Assembly (NCBI GenBank): GCA_022566975.1
Contig: JADFHV010000173.1
Coordinates: 1-5,255, forward strand
DNA: 5,255 nucleotides
Direction of reading: 5' to 3'
Source: Chloroflexota bacterium
Lineage (GTDB): Bacteria > Chloroflexota > Dehalococcoidia > SAR202 > UBA11138
Shown here in pieces: positions 1 through 4,625 of the stretch. The notes beneath the pieces were generated by a model. The model saw nothing but the letters and a program-made list of their open reading frames with translations. It ran no database searches and was not told the DNA's origin. The position numbers and the translations under genes are program-made. Every line of letters starts with the position of its first letter. The first letter of the stretch is position 1.

Positions 1-1
1 T

Positions 2-505
2 GTAACTGTCGGTAAGGGCTATTGGCTTTACCAGCGGGTCAAGCGGGATGTCGTTATCGCTACCGGAGCGGGACGGTCAGTGGATCTCACGGGTGCCCGT
101 CTGACCCTTCACCCCGGGTGGAACATTATCGGATCTCCCTATGCTTTCGTGGTGGAGGTAGATTTGGATCAAACCCAGTACTATGGACCGCTGACGTATG
201 GCGGCGCTGATGGGGAGGGTTGGTCCGCTGTGGTGACCGAGCTCCAGCCGTGGGGTGGATACATCCTTTACAACCGGGGTAGTTCCACCCAGACCGTTGA
301 CCTACAACCCCTGAAACAGACTGGGAGTCTACCTAAGGCGGCTCGTTATCTCGCCGCCGGACTTTCGGACGAACAGCTCGGTCTCTTCGAGCACAGGTGT
401 GTCGATGAGCGTGTACCGTTCGCCCTGGAGGAACGCGCCGAGCGACTCGGCCGTCTCTCTGAGGCGCTCGATCTCCGCTCCGGCCGAGTCATACATCCCC
501 GGTAG
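2..505 (+). CDS. C-terminal part of a probable exported protein, running into unrelated sequence
   Basis: The frame is open from the left edge, so the start lies outside the window; 167 codons are visible. Two similar blocks occur: GKGYWLYQ (visible residues 4-11) and WGGYILYN (84-91). Between them lies LHPGWNIIGSPY (36-47). Alternation of a 'GWN-IG-P' strand with a 'GGYW-Y' strand is typical of beta-rich C-terminal domains of large extracellular proteins in environmental bacteria, which suggests an exported or surface protein. Beyond about residue 105 (base 316) this character disappears, and the last ~60 codons are only the antisense of a HisS/HisZ-like fragment on the other strand. The stop at 503-505 is therefore probably not the native one, and the original C-terminus is probably missing. 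No substrate or enzymatic role can be read from this piece. The family assignment is by motif style only. Confidence 0.6.
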   Translation, partial: VTVGKGYWLYQRVKRDVVIATGAGRSVDLTGARLTLHPGWNIIGSPYAFVVEVDLDQTQYYGPLTYGGADGEGWSAVVTELQPWGGYILYNRGSSTQTVDLQPLKQTGSLPKAARYLAAGLSDEQLGLFEHRCVDERVPFALEERAERLGRLSEALDLRSGRVIHPR

Positions 506-526
506 TCTGTCGATCTGCTCGCTCAT
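329..526 (-). pseudogene. N-terminal fragment of a HisS/HisZ-like class II aminoacyl-tRNA synthetase fold protein
   Basis: From the ATG at 526 the frame encodes 65 residues. The N-terminus has a D-x-LPGMYD segment, then a helix (EIERLRETAESLGAFL), then YTLIDTPVLEETELFVRKSG. This is the start of the histidyl-tRNA synthetase/HisZ catalytic core: the motif 1 region 'I-TP-LE-TELF-R--GE'. HisS charges tRNA-His; HisZ is the regulatory subunit of ATP phosphoribosyltransferase. Family members run to roughly 300-430 residues, and everything after SRL is absent: two codons later there is a TAG, and no continuation is visible in any frame. AGGAG at 531-535 sits 4 bases before the ATG, so this looks like the real start of a formerly intact gene rather than a chance frame. 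An in-frame ATG at 550 has no such site. Which of HisS, HisZ or a paralogue it came from cannot be told. Confidence 0.65.
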
Positions 527-657
527 CGCACTCCTATATGCAGGGGCCATTTTACAATACCGGCTGCGGCGCCTTCAACGGCAGACGCGGATGCCACCGC
601 GCCAGCGGCACCGCTCCGGCACGCGCGGTGTACACGCCCGGAGAATCCGCGGGCGCC

Positions 658-686
658 TTGACTCCGTATATTGGGTAATACATAAT
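658..686 (+). promoter_or_regulatory. Sigma70-type promoter for padR
   Basis: TTGACT (658-663) is followed by a 17-base spacer and CATAAT (681-686), each matching the consensus hexamer at five of six positions. The segment is AT-rich within GC-rich surroundings. A transcript would start near 693 and leave a very short leader of about 10 bases, which would cut into the GGGAGGT site. Transcription may therefore start slightly upstream, or the leader may be minimal. Confidence 0.6.
666..681. promoter_or_regulatory. Candidate PadR operator (GTAT-N8-ATAC)
   Basis: GTAT at 666-669 and ATAC at 678-681 are inverted copies 8 bases apart, lying in the spacer between -35 and -10. PadR family operators characterised elsewhere often have the form ATGT-N8-ACAT or TA-rich variants. 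The arm spacing and the position favour autoregulation by the PadR protein encoded just downstream. The arms are short, so chance is possible. Confidence 0.4.
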
Positions 687-703
687 GCGGGAGGTAGCGG
701 TCC

Positions 704-1075
704 ATGGCCGCCACGATGGAGGTAACGATAGAGTTGTACCGCCGTGAGTTGCTGAAAGGGAGCACAGAGACTCTCCTGCTGTCACTCCTGGCCAACGAGG
801 CCATGTACGGCTATCAGTTGGTCAAGGAGATGGACAAGCGCAGCAGCGGCTACTTCCGCTTCAAGGAAGGTACGCTCTATCCCGCCCTCCATCGGCTCGA
901 GCGAGACGGCGTTGTCGAGGGCAAATGGGAGACGTCTGCCAATGGCCAGGACCGCCGCTACTATCACATCACCGCCAGGGGCCGGACCCGTCTGGAGGCT
1001 ATGCTGAAGGAGTGGGCTTCGTTCACCAGGGCCGTTAACCTGGTGGCGCAGACGGACGGCACATCGGGCGGGTAG
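704..1075 (+). CDS. PadR family transcriptional regulator
   Basis: 123 residues, a typical size for the short PadR subfamily (PadR-s2-like): an N-terminal winged helix-turn-helix plus one C-terminal dimerisation helix. The N-terminus LYRRELLKGSTETLLLSLL (11-29) and MYGYQLVKEM (34-43) form the first helices. EGTLYPALHRLERDGVV (55-71) is the recognition helix region, RRYYHITARGRTRL (84-97) the wing and the start of the last helix. The protein binds DNA as a cytoplasmic dimer, usually repressing its own operon. GGGAGGT at 689-695 lies 8 bases before the ATG, which fixes the start; the ATG at 715 lacks such a site. The next gene starts 14 bases after the stop, so the two are almost certainly cotranscribed, a common arrangement for PadR with HAAS-domain membrane proteins. 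An operator-like repeat in its promoter suggests autoregulation. The inducer is unknown. Confidence 0.93.
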   Translation: MAATMEVTIELYRRELLKGSTETLLLSLLANEAMYGYQLVKEMDKRSSGYFRFKEGTLYPALHRLERDGVVEGKWETSANGQDRRYYHITARGRTRLEAMLKEWASFTRAVNLVAQTDGTSGG

Positions 1076-1089
1076 CGACGGCGGACCGC

Positions 1090-2067
1090 ATGACCGCATC
1101 CCCGAGCGGGTTCTTCACCGACCTGAATAGAAACCTGCACCTGGAGCTGGCTAAAGAGACAGAGATTCTCCACGAGCTCCAGGCCCACGTCGAGGACCAG
1201 ACCCGGGAGTTGGTGGAGTCCGGGGTCCCTCGTGACGAGGCGCAAGCCCGCGTCCTGAAGGCCCTTGGGTCGTCCGAGGAGATCGCCGAGCACTTCTACG
1301 AGGTCCACAGCCGAGGGTCCTGGTACCAGACGGCCCTCGCGGTCTTCCCTCACCTCCTGCTCGCCCTCATGTTCGTGTTCCACCTCTGGGCATCGCCGGT
1401 ATGGCTCGTCCCGATGCTGGTTGTGGCCCTCGCCATCAGCGTCATGGGATGGCGAATGGGGCGGCCGCGGTGGACTTACCCCTGGCTCGGATACTGCCTC
1501 GTCATCCCCGTGGTGTCCTGGGGTCTGGCCATGAGCGCCGTCGGCTATGGCGCGTGGGCGATTGTGTCCCGCGGGGACCTTCCTCTGGGCCTGCCCATAT
1601 ATGGGGTATCGTTCGTCTACATCGGGTTCTCCCTGTGGCTGGTGATACGTTTCGTGTCCAGGGTCTCCCGGCCGGACTGGGTGATGGCTTCTCTCGCGGT
1701 GCTTCCCATTCCCTTCCTGGCCTACTGGTTCTTCTACTTCTATAACGCCGAGTCCGGGCGTCAGCCTCTGCACGAGGTCGATAGCAGCGCGACAGTCGTC
1801 TTCCTGATTCTGGCGGCGGCCACCGCCGTCTTCTTCCGCGTCGGGCGCCGCCTCGTCAGGGTGGCCCTGCTCGCGATCACCGCGCCCTCCATGGTGATAC
1901 TCGCGTGGCTCAGCTACCAGGGAGGCCCCGGCTATGTGGCGGTCTTCCTCTTCTCCACCGTGTCCGTGGCGCTCCTTCTGAGCCCCGCGCTCTTCGACAT
2001 CAGGCGCAGGCGGATGGAACGGGCGCTGCGCCAGCTTGAGCAGCACCGGAGACCCTCCGCGAGCTAG
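1090..2067 (+). CDS. HAAS-like N-terminal domain, eight-helix membrane protein
   Basis: 325 residues. Residues 8-73 are soluble and helical, with the pattern FFTDLNRNLHLEL, EILHELQAHVEDQTREL, GVPRDEAQARVLKALGSSEEIAEHF. This matches the HAAS/'permease prefix' module (DUF1700-like), known to follow PadR genes and thought to couple the regulator to membrane partners. About eight hydrophobic segments follow, near 79-98, 102-121, 132-158, 166-190, 197-218, 233-250, 256-275 and 279-301. The C-terminal tail is very basic (DIRRRRMERALRQ), as expected for a cytoplasmic end. No ATPase motif, catalytic residue set or known transporter signature is visible, so the membrane part stays unassigned; it may be a sensor or anti-regulator rather than a permease. 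The start has only a weak upstream purine stretch, consistent with translational coupling to padR, which ends 14 bases earlier. Inference: the pair forms a self-contained regulatory unit. Confidence 0.8.
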   Translation: MTASPSGFFTDLNRNLHLELAKETEILHELQAHVEDQTRELVESGVPRDEAQARVLKALGSSEEIAEHFYEVHSRGSWYQTALAVFPHLLLALMFVFHLWASPVWLVPMLVVALAISVMGWRMGRPRWTYPWLGYCLVIPVVSWGLAMSAVGYGAWAIVSRGDLPLGLPIYGVSFVYIGFSLWLVIRFVSRVSRPDWVMASLAVLPIPFLAYWFFYFYNAESGRQPLHEVDSSATVVFLILAAATAVFFRVGRRLVRVALLAITAPSMVILAWLSYQGGPGYVAVFLFSTVSVALLLSPALFDIRRRRMERALRQLEQHRRPSAS

Positions 2068-2120
2068 GCCGGCTCCCGGGCGAGGCGCCTCAGCACAGGG
2101 ACTCCCGGCTCAGGCGTCGT

Positions 2121-2152
2121 CATCTGCGCGTTCTGACGCCCGGCCGCAGATG
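2121..2152. repeat. Stem-loop between the membrane protein gene and degV
   Basis: CATCTGCG (2121-2128) and CGCAGATG (2145-2152) are perfect 8-base inverted copies around a 16-base loop. No T-run follows on either strand, so it is not a standard intrinsic terminator. It could be an operator, a processing site or part of a degV leader. Confidence 0.45.
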
Positions 2153-2185
2153 CCGTCCGAATGAAGGCCCCGAAACGGCACCAAA

Positions 2186-3061
2186 TTGGTCCAACCGCCC
2201 CAACAGACGACCGGTGTGGGCATTGTCGTGGACAGCGCCGCTTCGCTGCCCGCCGATGCGGCTGAGCTGCCGGGGTTGTATGTGGTGCCGATGGGGGTCA
2301 CCATCGACGGCAGGACGTATCTCGACGGGCGGGACCTGCAGGCGGCGGACTTCTATCGGCTGCTTCGGGAAGCGCGGGAGCTGCCCACAACGTCCGCGCC
2401 GTCCCCTGCCCGCTTTCTTGAGGCGTTCCGGAGTGCCTCGGAGCGGTCGGCCGCGGTGCTTTGCCTGACGGCGGCTTCCCGCTTCAGCGCGTCGCTGGAC
2501 GCGGCGCGCACCGCCGCGGCGGGGGCGAAGGAGGCGTTTCCCGGGCTGGAGGTGGTTGTCCTCGGCTCGGAAAGCGCGGCCGGGGGTCAAGGGCTTATCG
2601 CACTGGAGGCCTGGCGGACGTCGAGGGACGGGGGCGGGCTCGAGGAGGTCGTGGCGGCGGCCCGCCGAGTGATACACAAGGTCCGGGTGGTGGCGTTCCT
2701 GGATACGCTGTACTACCTCTGGAAGGGGGGCCGTGTCCCCAGGATCGCTCACGCCGGCACGTCGCTGCTGGGCATCAAGCCTGTGTTCGAGATGGTGCGG
2801 GGGGAGGTGCGAACGGTGGCGCGTCCCCGGACTCAGCGGCGCGCCATGACCCGCCTGCTGGAGCTGGTCAACGAGGGCGTCGAGCGGGGCCCTCTGCACG
2901 CCACGGTGATGCACGCGGACGCGCCGGAGGCCGCCGAGGAGCTCAGGCAGCGGCTCGAGGCCATGCACCCATGCGAGGAGCTATTCGTCAGCGAGTTCAC
3001 GCCTGTGCTGGGCGCGCACATCGGTCCAGGGCTGCTGGGGATCGCTTATTGGTGGGAGTGA
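2186..3061 (+). CDS. DegV family fatty-acid-binding protein
   Basis: 291 residues, full length for the family. DegV (FakB-like) proteins bind one fatty acid between two domains; the best-known members present it to the kinase FakA for phosphorylation and phospholipid synthesis. Visible signatures are VGIVVDSAASLP (11-22), the TSAPSPARFLEAF segment (the TS-PSP motif, where T and S contact the carboxylate), LTAASRFSASLDAAR in place of the usual 'LSGTY' block, LGSESAAGGQGLIALEA, then LKYL/KKGGR-like YLWKGGRVPRIAHAG, LLGIKPVFE and a C-terminal GAHIGPGLLGIAY. No FakA partner is in the window. The start is uncertain: TTG at 2186 is the first usable codon after an in-frame TGA at 2162, but it lacks a good ribosome binding site. 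GTG at 2216 would begin at the conserved GIVVDS strand and also lacks one. It lies 118 bases after the membrane protein gene. Confidence 0.92.
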   Translation: MVQPPQQTTGVGIVVDSAASLPADAAELPGLYVVPMGVTIDGRTYLDGRDLQAADFYRLLREARELPTTSAPSPARFLEAFRSASERSAAVLCLTAASRFSASLDAARTAAAGAKEAFPGLEVVVLGSESAAGGQGLIALEAWRTSRDGGGLEEVVAAARRVIHKVRVVAFLDTLYYLWKGGRVPRIAHAGTSLLGIKPVFEMVRGEVRTVARPRTQRRAMTRLLELVNEGVERGPLHATVMHADAPEAAEELRQRLEAMHPCEELFVSEFTPVLGAHIGPGLLGIAYWWE

Positions 3062-3091
3062 CGCCTTTTTCCCACCCGCCCGCCTATTAAG

Positions 3092-3115
3092 GGGTGTGGG
3101 AGTATCCCCATACCC
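3092..3115. repeat. Strong hairpin 30 bases after the degV stop
   Basis: GGGTGTGGG (3092-3100) pairs with CCCATACCC (3107-3115) as nine consecutive pairs, one of them G-U in the plus-strand RNA, around a 6-base loop. The position suits 3' end formation for degV, but no U-tract follows, so a standard intrinsic terminator is not supported. It may be a 3' end stabiliser or a Rho-dependent end. Confidence 0.45.
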
Positions 3116-3221
3116 GTTGCAAAGCGTCCTTGCCCCTCTGCCCTCCCCGGATTACTGGGGACTGGCCACTGCCCTGCGCAGGCGGCTCGGCCCGCTTGCG
3201 GGTCCCCGGACTGAGACGATA

Positions 3222-3244
3222 CCGAGATCGGGTGGCCATCTCGG
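3222..3244. repeat. Inverted repeat CCGAGAT/ATCTCGG
   Basis: Perfect 7-base arms (3222-3228 and 3238-3244) flank a 9-base loop. A related, wider pair, CCGAGA (3259-3264) and TCTCGG (3304-3309), follows directly, so the same arm sequence is used twice in tandem. This is more structure than expected of plain spacer and suggests a folded RNA or repeated protein-binding sites. Confidence 0.35.
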
Positions 3245-3351
3245 AACCGTTGAGGTCGCCGAGAACGCAGGCGGGGCGGTCCTCTCTATTTTTGCCTCAG
3301 CGGTCTCGGGATGCTCCGCGGTGAGTTTCGGCCAGCACTTCTCGGATAGGC

Positions 3352-3513
3352 GTGGTTCCACAGAAAGAGGTCTCGAAATGGGGAACGCCGAGTGGAGGGG
3401 GGAGCGGCTCAGCGCCCGAGTATGGCACCGTCGTCGCGCAGGATGTGATGACGCCCTGCGGGACGGCCTGCGGCTGGCATCCGGACATCTACCGGCCCAT
3501 CGTTGGACCGTAG
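3352..3513 (+). CDS. Small 53-residue protein of unknown function (GTG start)
   Basis: I do not recognise the family. The frame starts at GTG 3352 and gives MVPQKEVSKWGTPS, a glycine/serine stretch GGGSGS, EYGTVVAQDVMTP, then a conserved-looking end CGTACGWHP followed by DIYRPIVGP and TAG. Coding signs are third codon positions about three quarters G or C, a balanced composition with Trp, Tyr and Cys, and no rare-codon clutter. The plus stop (3511-3513) lies only 4 bases from the converging stop of the zinc-ribbon gene (3518-3520), the tight tail-to-tail packing expected of two real genes. Two cysteines in CGTACGW, three residues apart (C-x3-C), could bind metal or form a disulfide. Weak points: only GGATAGG immediately before the GTG, an unconvincing ribosome binding site, and upstream sequence in the same frame that stops at 3322. 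It may instead be the tail of a decayed longer gene. Confidence 0.4.
   Translation: MVPQKEVSKWGTPSGGGSGSAPEYGTVVAQDVMTPCGTACGWHPDIYRPIVGP
3430..3467. repeat. Long imperfect hairpin inside the small gene
   Basis: Bases 3430-3442 pair with 3455-3467 at 12 of 13 positions (one G-G mismatch at 3436/3461, one G-U at 3431/3466) around a 12-base loop. In minus-strand RNA it lies about 50 bases downstream of the 65-residue zinc-ribbon gene, which has no other visible end signal. It lacks a U-tract. Confidence 0.4.
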
Positions 3514-3517
3514 CAGG

Positions 3518-3715
3518 CTAGACGGCCACCGTCTCCTTTTCGAGGCTCATGGCAACCTTGACCTCGGGCCTTTGCTGGGACCCCTTGAACTCGTACCCGT
3601 CGTCAAGGTCTTTCATGTAGCCGCACTGGAGGCACTGGATGTGCTTGCCGTAGAAGTCCTTGTCGAGCACGACCGCGCCGGTCTCGCAGCGTGGGCAAGA
3701 TTTGAACCAGATCAT
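3518..3715 (-). CDS. Small single zinc-ribbon protein
   Basis: 65 residues. CPRC (Cys7, Cys10) and CLQC (Cys28, Cys31) form one four-cysteine zinc-binding ribbon. MIWFKS precedes it and an acidic MKDLDDGYEF segment follows it, then a charged tail ending in KETVAV. No enzymatic motif is present, so a structural zinc site for nucleic acid or protein binding is the likely use. The start is secure: AGGAGG at 3725-3730 lies 9 bases before the ATG. It shares CPRCE and CLQCGY with the larger upstream gene on the same strand, but a strong terminator at 3864-3900 separates them, so it needs its own promoter in 3716-3863. TATACT (minus strand, 3772-3777) is a possible -10 without a good -35. Its stop converges with that of the small plus-strand gene 4 bases away. 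Soluble and cytoplasmic by appearance; function unknown. Confidence 0.85.
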   Translation of the reverse strand: MIWFKSCPRCETGAVVLDKDFYGKHIQCLQCGYMKDLDDGYEFKGSQQRPEVKVAMSLEKETVAV

Positions 3716-3724
3716 TTTCGCTTC

Positions 3725-3730
3725 CCTCCT
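3725..3730 (-). promoter_or_regulatory. Ribosome binding site AGGAGG
   Basis: Reads AGGAGG on the minus strand, 9 bases before the ATG at 3715. It fixes the start of the 65-residue zinc-ribbon gene. Confidence 0.85.
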
Positions 3731-3789
3731 GGTTGCTGCCAGGGACTTTCCCAGGCGAGCCCAGCATAAGGAGTATATGGCACGTGTAC

Positions 3790-3807
3790 ATCACCCAGGG
3801 GGGTGAT
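3790..3807. promoter_or_regulatory. Inverted repeat ATCACCC-N4-GGGTGAT upstream of the small zinc-ribbon gene
   Basis: Perfect 7-base arms (3790-3796 and 3801-3807) lie about 75 bases before the 65-residue gene, just upstream of its possible -10 (3772-3777), with a CACGTG palindrome at 3781-3786 between them. The placement over the -35 zone fits a repressor or activator site; the factor is unknown. It could equally be a short leader hairpin. Confidence 0.4.
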
Positions 3808-3863
3808 TTCGACCGCGAAAAAGGACTAGCTCTTTTGGGTGAGGTCGGACGGACGGCCGTCAG

Positions 3864-3900
3864 GAAAAAAATAGGCGGGACCGGTGTTTTCGGTCCCGCC
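3864..3900 (-). terminator. Intrinsic terminator of the large zinc-ribbon gene
   Basis: On the minus strand GGCGGGACCG (3900-3891) pairs perfectly with CGGTCCCGCC (3883-3874) across a 7-base loop, AAAACAC, followed at once by TATTTTTTT (3873 down to 3865). It lies about 36 bases after the TAG at 3936-3938. This is a textbook Rho-independent terminator and separates the two zinc-ribbon genes. Confidence 0.93.
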
Positions 3901-3935
3901 ATGCTGAAGGGAGTGCGTACTTCTGGCGGTAGGCG

Positions 3936-4406
3936 CTACTTCCAGCCAAGGCCTCCGTCTCTCTTGGGCGTCAGGGAGACGCGGTGGCCGTCCATGCACT
4001 TGTAGCGCTCTTCCCGCACCTCACGGCGCTTGCCGGACAGCGAAGCCTGGGCCATGGATCTGCCGCAGAAGGGGCAGCTCACGCCATATACGACTCGGTT
4101 GCGCAGCCGGTGGAGCTGGATGTGCGCCAGTGTATCGGACAGCGCGGGGAAGTCGCCTACGTATCTGAGCACGTACCTCGTTCCGGAGTTGACGACGTTT
4201 TTCCTAACCCGGGCGGACGGTCGATGAGTGTAGTCCGCGTACCCGCACTGGAGGCACTCGGGCTCGAAGTAGTTGACCCTCAGCCGCGCCTCGCAGCGGG
4301 GGCACACCATTCGGTCGGCGGTCACCGTCCCGTTTGTAGAGGGTCGAGGACTCTCGACGGTGACACCGGGTGCTGATTCGATCAGGGGTCTGGCGACTGT
4401 GACCAC
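3936..4406 (-). CDS. Protein with two zinc ribbons
   Basis: 156 residues. After a flexible, Pro/Thr/Ser-rich N-terminus (1-32) comes ribbon one: CPRC (Cys35, Cys38) and CLQC (Cys51, Cys54). A basic, Arg/His-rich middle follows (60-108, including LAHIQLHRLRNRVVYG). Ribbon two is CPFC (Cys111, Cys114) with Cys137 and His141 in YKCMDGHRVSL, so its fourth ligand may be histidine. The C-terminus is basic. This suits a DNA- or RNA-binding adaptor in the cytoplasm; no catalytic motif is seen and I cannot name the family. The start is GTG at 4406, with AGGAGG at 4413-4418 six bases before it. The same frame stays open upstream for about 75 codons, but it has no start codon, so GTG is the first possible start. 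It has its own promoter region, a leader of about 210 bases and a strong terminator, so it is monocistronic. It shares CPRCE and CLQCGY with the downstream 65-residue protein. Confidence 0.85.
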   Translation of the reverse strand: MVTVARPLIESAPGVTVESPRPSTNGTVTADRMVCPRCEARLRVNYFEPECLQCGYADYTHRPSARVRKNVVNSGTRYVLRYVGDFPALSDTLAHIQLHRLRNRVVYGVSCPFCGRSMAQASLSGKRREVREERYKCMDGHRVSLTPKRDGGLGWK

Positions 4407-4412
4407 CTTGGG

Positions 4413-4418
4413 CCTCCT
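4413..4418 (-). promoter_or_regulatory. Ribosome binding site AGGAGG for a GTG start
   Basis: Reads AGGAGG on the minus strand, six bases before the GTG at 4406. It decides the start in a frame that is otherwise open further upstream. Confidence 0.85.
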
Positions 4419-4456
4419 TTCCGAACGTGGTGCTAGCGGGTAGGCTGACTTGCTTT

Positions 4457-4468
4457 CGGCGATCGCCG
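4457..4468. repeat. 12-base palindrome CGGCGATCGCCG in the leader
   Basis: Perfectly self-complementary and centred on GATC. It could be a binding site for a dimeric regulator or a methylation target; its core resembles the cyanobacterial HIP1 octamer GCGATCGC, but one copy proves nothing. Confidence 0.35.
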
Positions 4469-4625
4469 CTCCATTCGGTGCGGCGTTACCGGGAGTCCAT
4501 ACATCCCTCTTGAACGACCGGACTCCTTGGTTGGGACCTAGAGCTGATTGAGTGTCTGCACGGACACGGCATCCGTGCGGGCCACGATAGGGAACTGGGT
4601 GCTTCCACCCACCGCTAATGGCTAT

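Larger units (their letters stand above)
527..703. other. Divergent intergenic region
   Basis: This stretch separates the HisS/HisZ-like fragment (leftward) from padR (rightward). Its right end carries the padR promoter, operator-like repeat and ribosome binding site; its left end carries AGGAG for the leftward fragment. The GC-rich middle (about 560-655) shows no believable gene or clear leftward promoter; the frames that cross it have low-complexity, Arg/Ala-rich translations. Confidence 0.6.
3062..3351. other. Inverted-repeat-rich intergenic region downstream of degV
   Basis: No credible protein is seen here in any frame; the open frames crossing it are Arg/Pro/Ser-rich without conserved blocks. 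It holds several inverted repeats: GGGTGTGGG/CCCATACCC (3092-3115), CCCGCTTGCGGG (3191-3202), CCGAGAT/ATCTCGG (3222-3244) and CCGAGA/TCTCGG (3259-3309). CTCGG recurs at about 3240, 3305 and 3341. There is a short T-run at 3290-3293. It may be a structured RNA, a 3' UTR or a decayed gene; I do not recognise a known RNA family. Confidence 0.4.

Noticed and set aside
964..2046. Long minus-strand open frame of about 360 codons opposite padR and the membrane protein gene
   Set aside because: It is the antisense of two well-supported genes; its translation is His/Glu/Gly/Arg-rich and lacks domains, as expected of a GC-rich shadow frame.
2120..2968. Long minus-strand open frame opposite degV
   Set aside because: The plus strand carries clear DegV motifs from end to end; the reverse translation is Arg/Pro-rich without motifs.
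3061..3101. TCCCAC/GTGGGA stem after a T-run as a degV terminator
   Set aside because: The T-run precedes the stem on the plus strand instead of following it, so it cannot be an intrinsic terminator in that direction.
3180..3320. T-box or other riboswitch in the degV downstream region
   Set aside because: I looked for the T-box antiterminator core (GGTGG-ACCGCG) and the cobalamin box on both strands and found only loose resemblance, with no aminoacyl-tRNA synthetase or transport gene downstream.
3096..3521. Plus-strand frame of 141 codons across the degV downstream region
   Set aside because: Its translation is Arg/Gly/Ser-rich and unlike a protein, and it overlaps in another frame the more convincing 53-codon frame.
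3984..4376. Plus-strand frames opposite the double zinc-ribbon gene
   Set aside because: The minus strand has zinc-binding cysteines, a Shine-Dalgarno site and a terminator; the plus frames have none.
4538..4612. 24-residue upstream frame in the zinc-ribbon leader as a gene
   Set aside because: GTG start with no ribosome binding site, almost at the predicted transcript start; too short to support, so noted only within the leader description.
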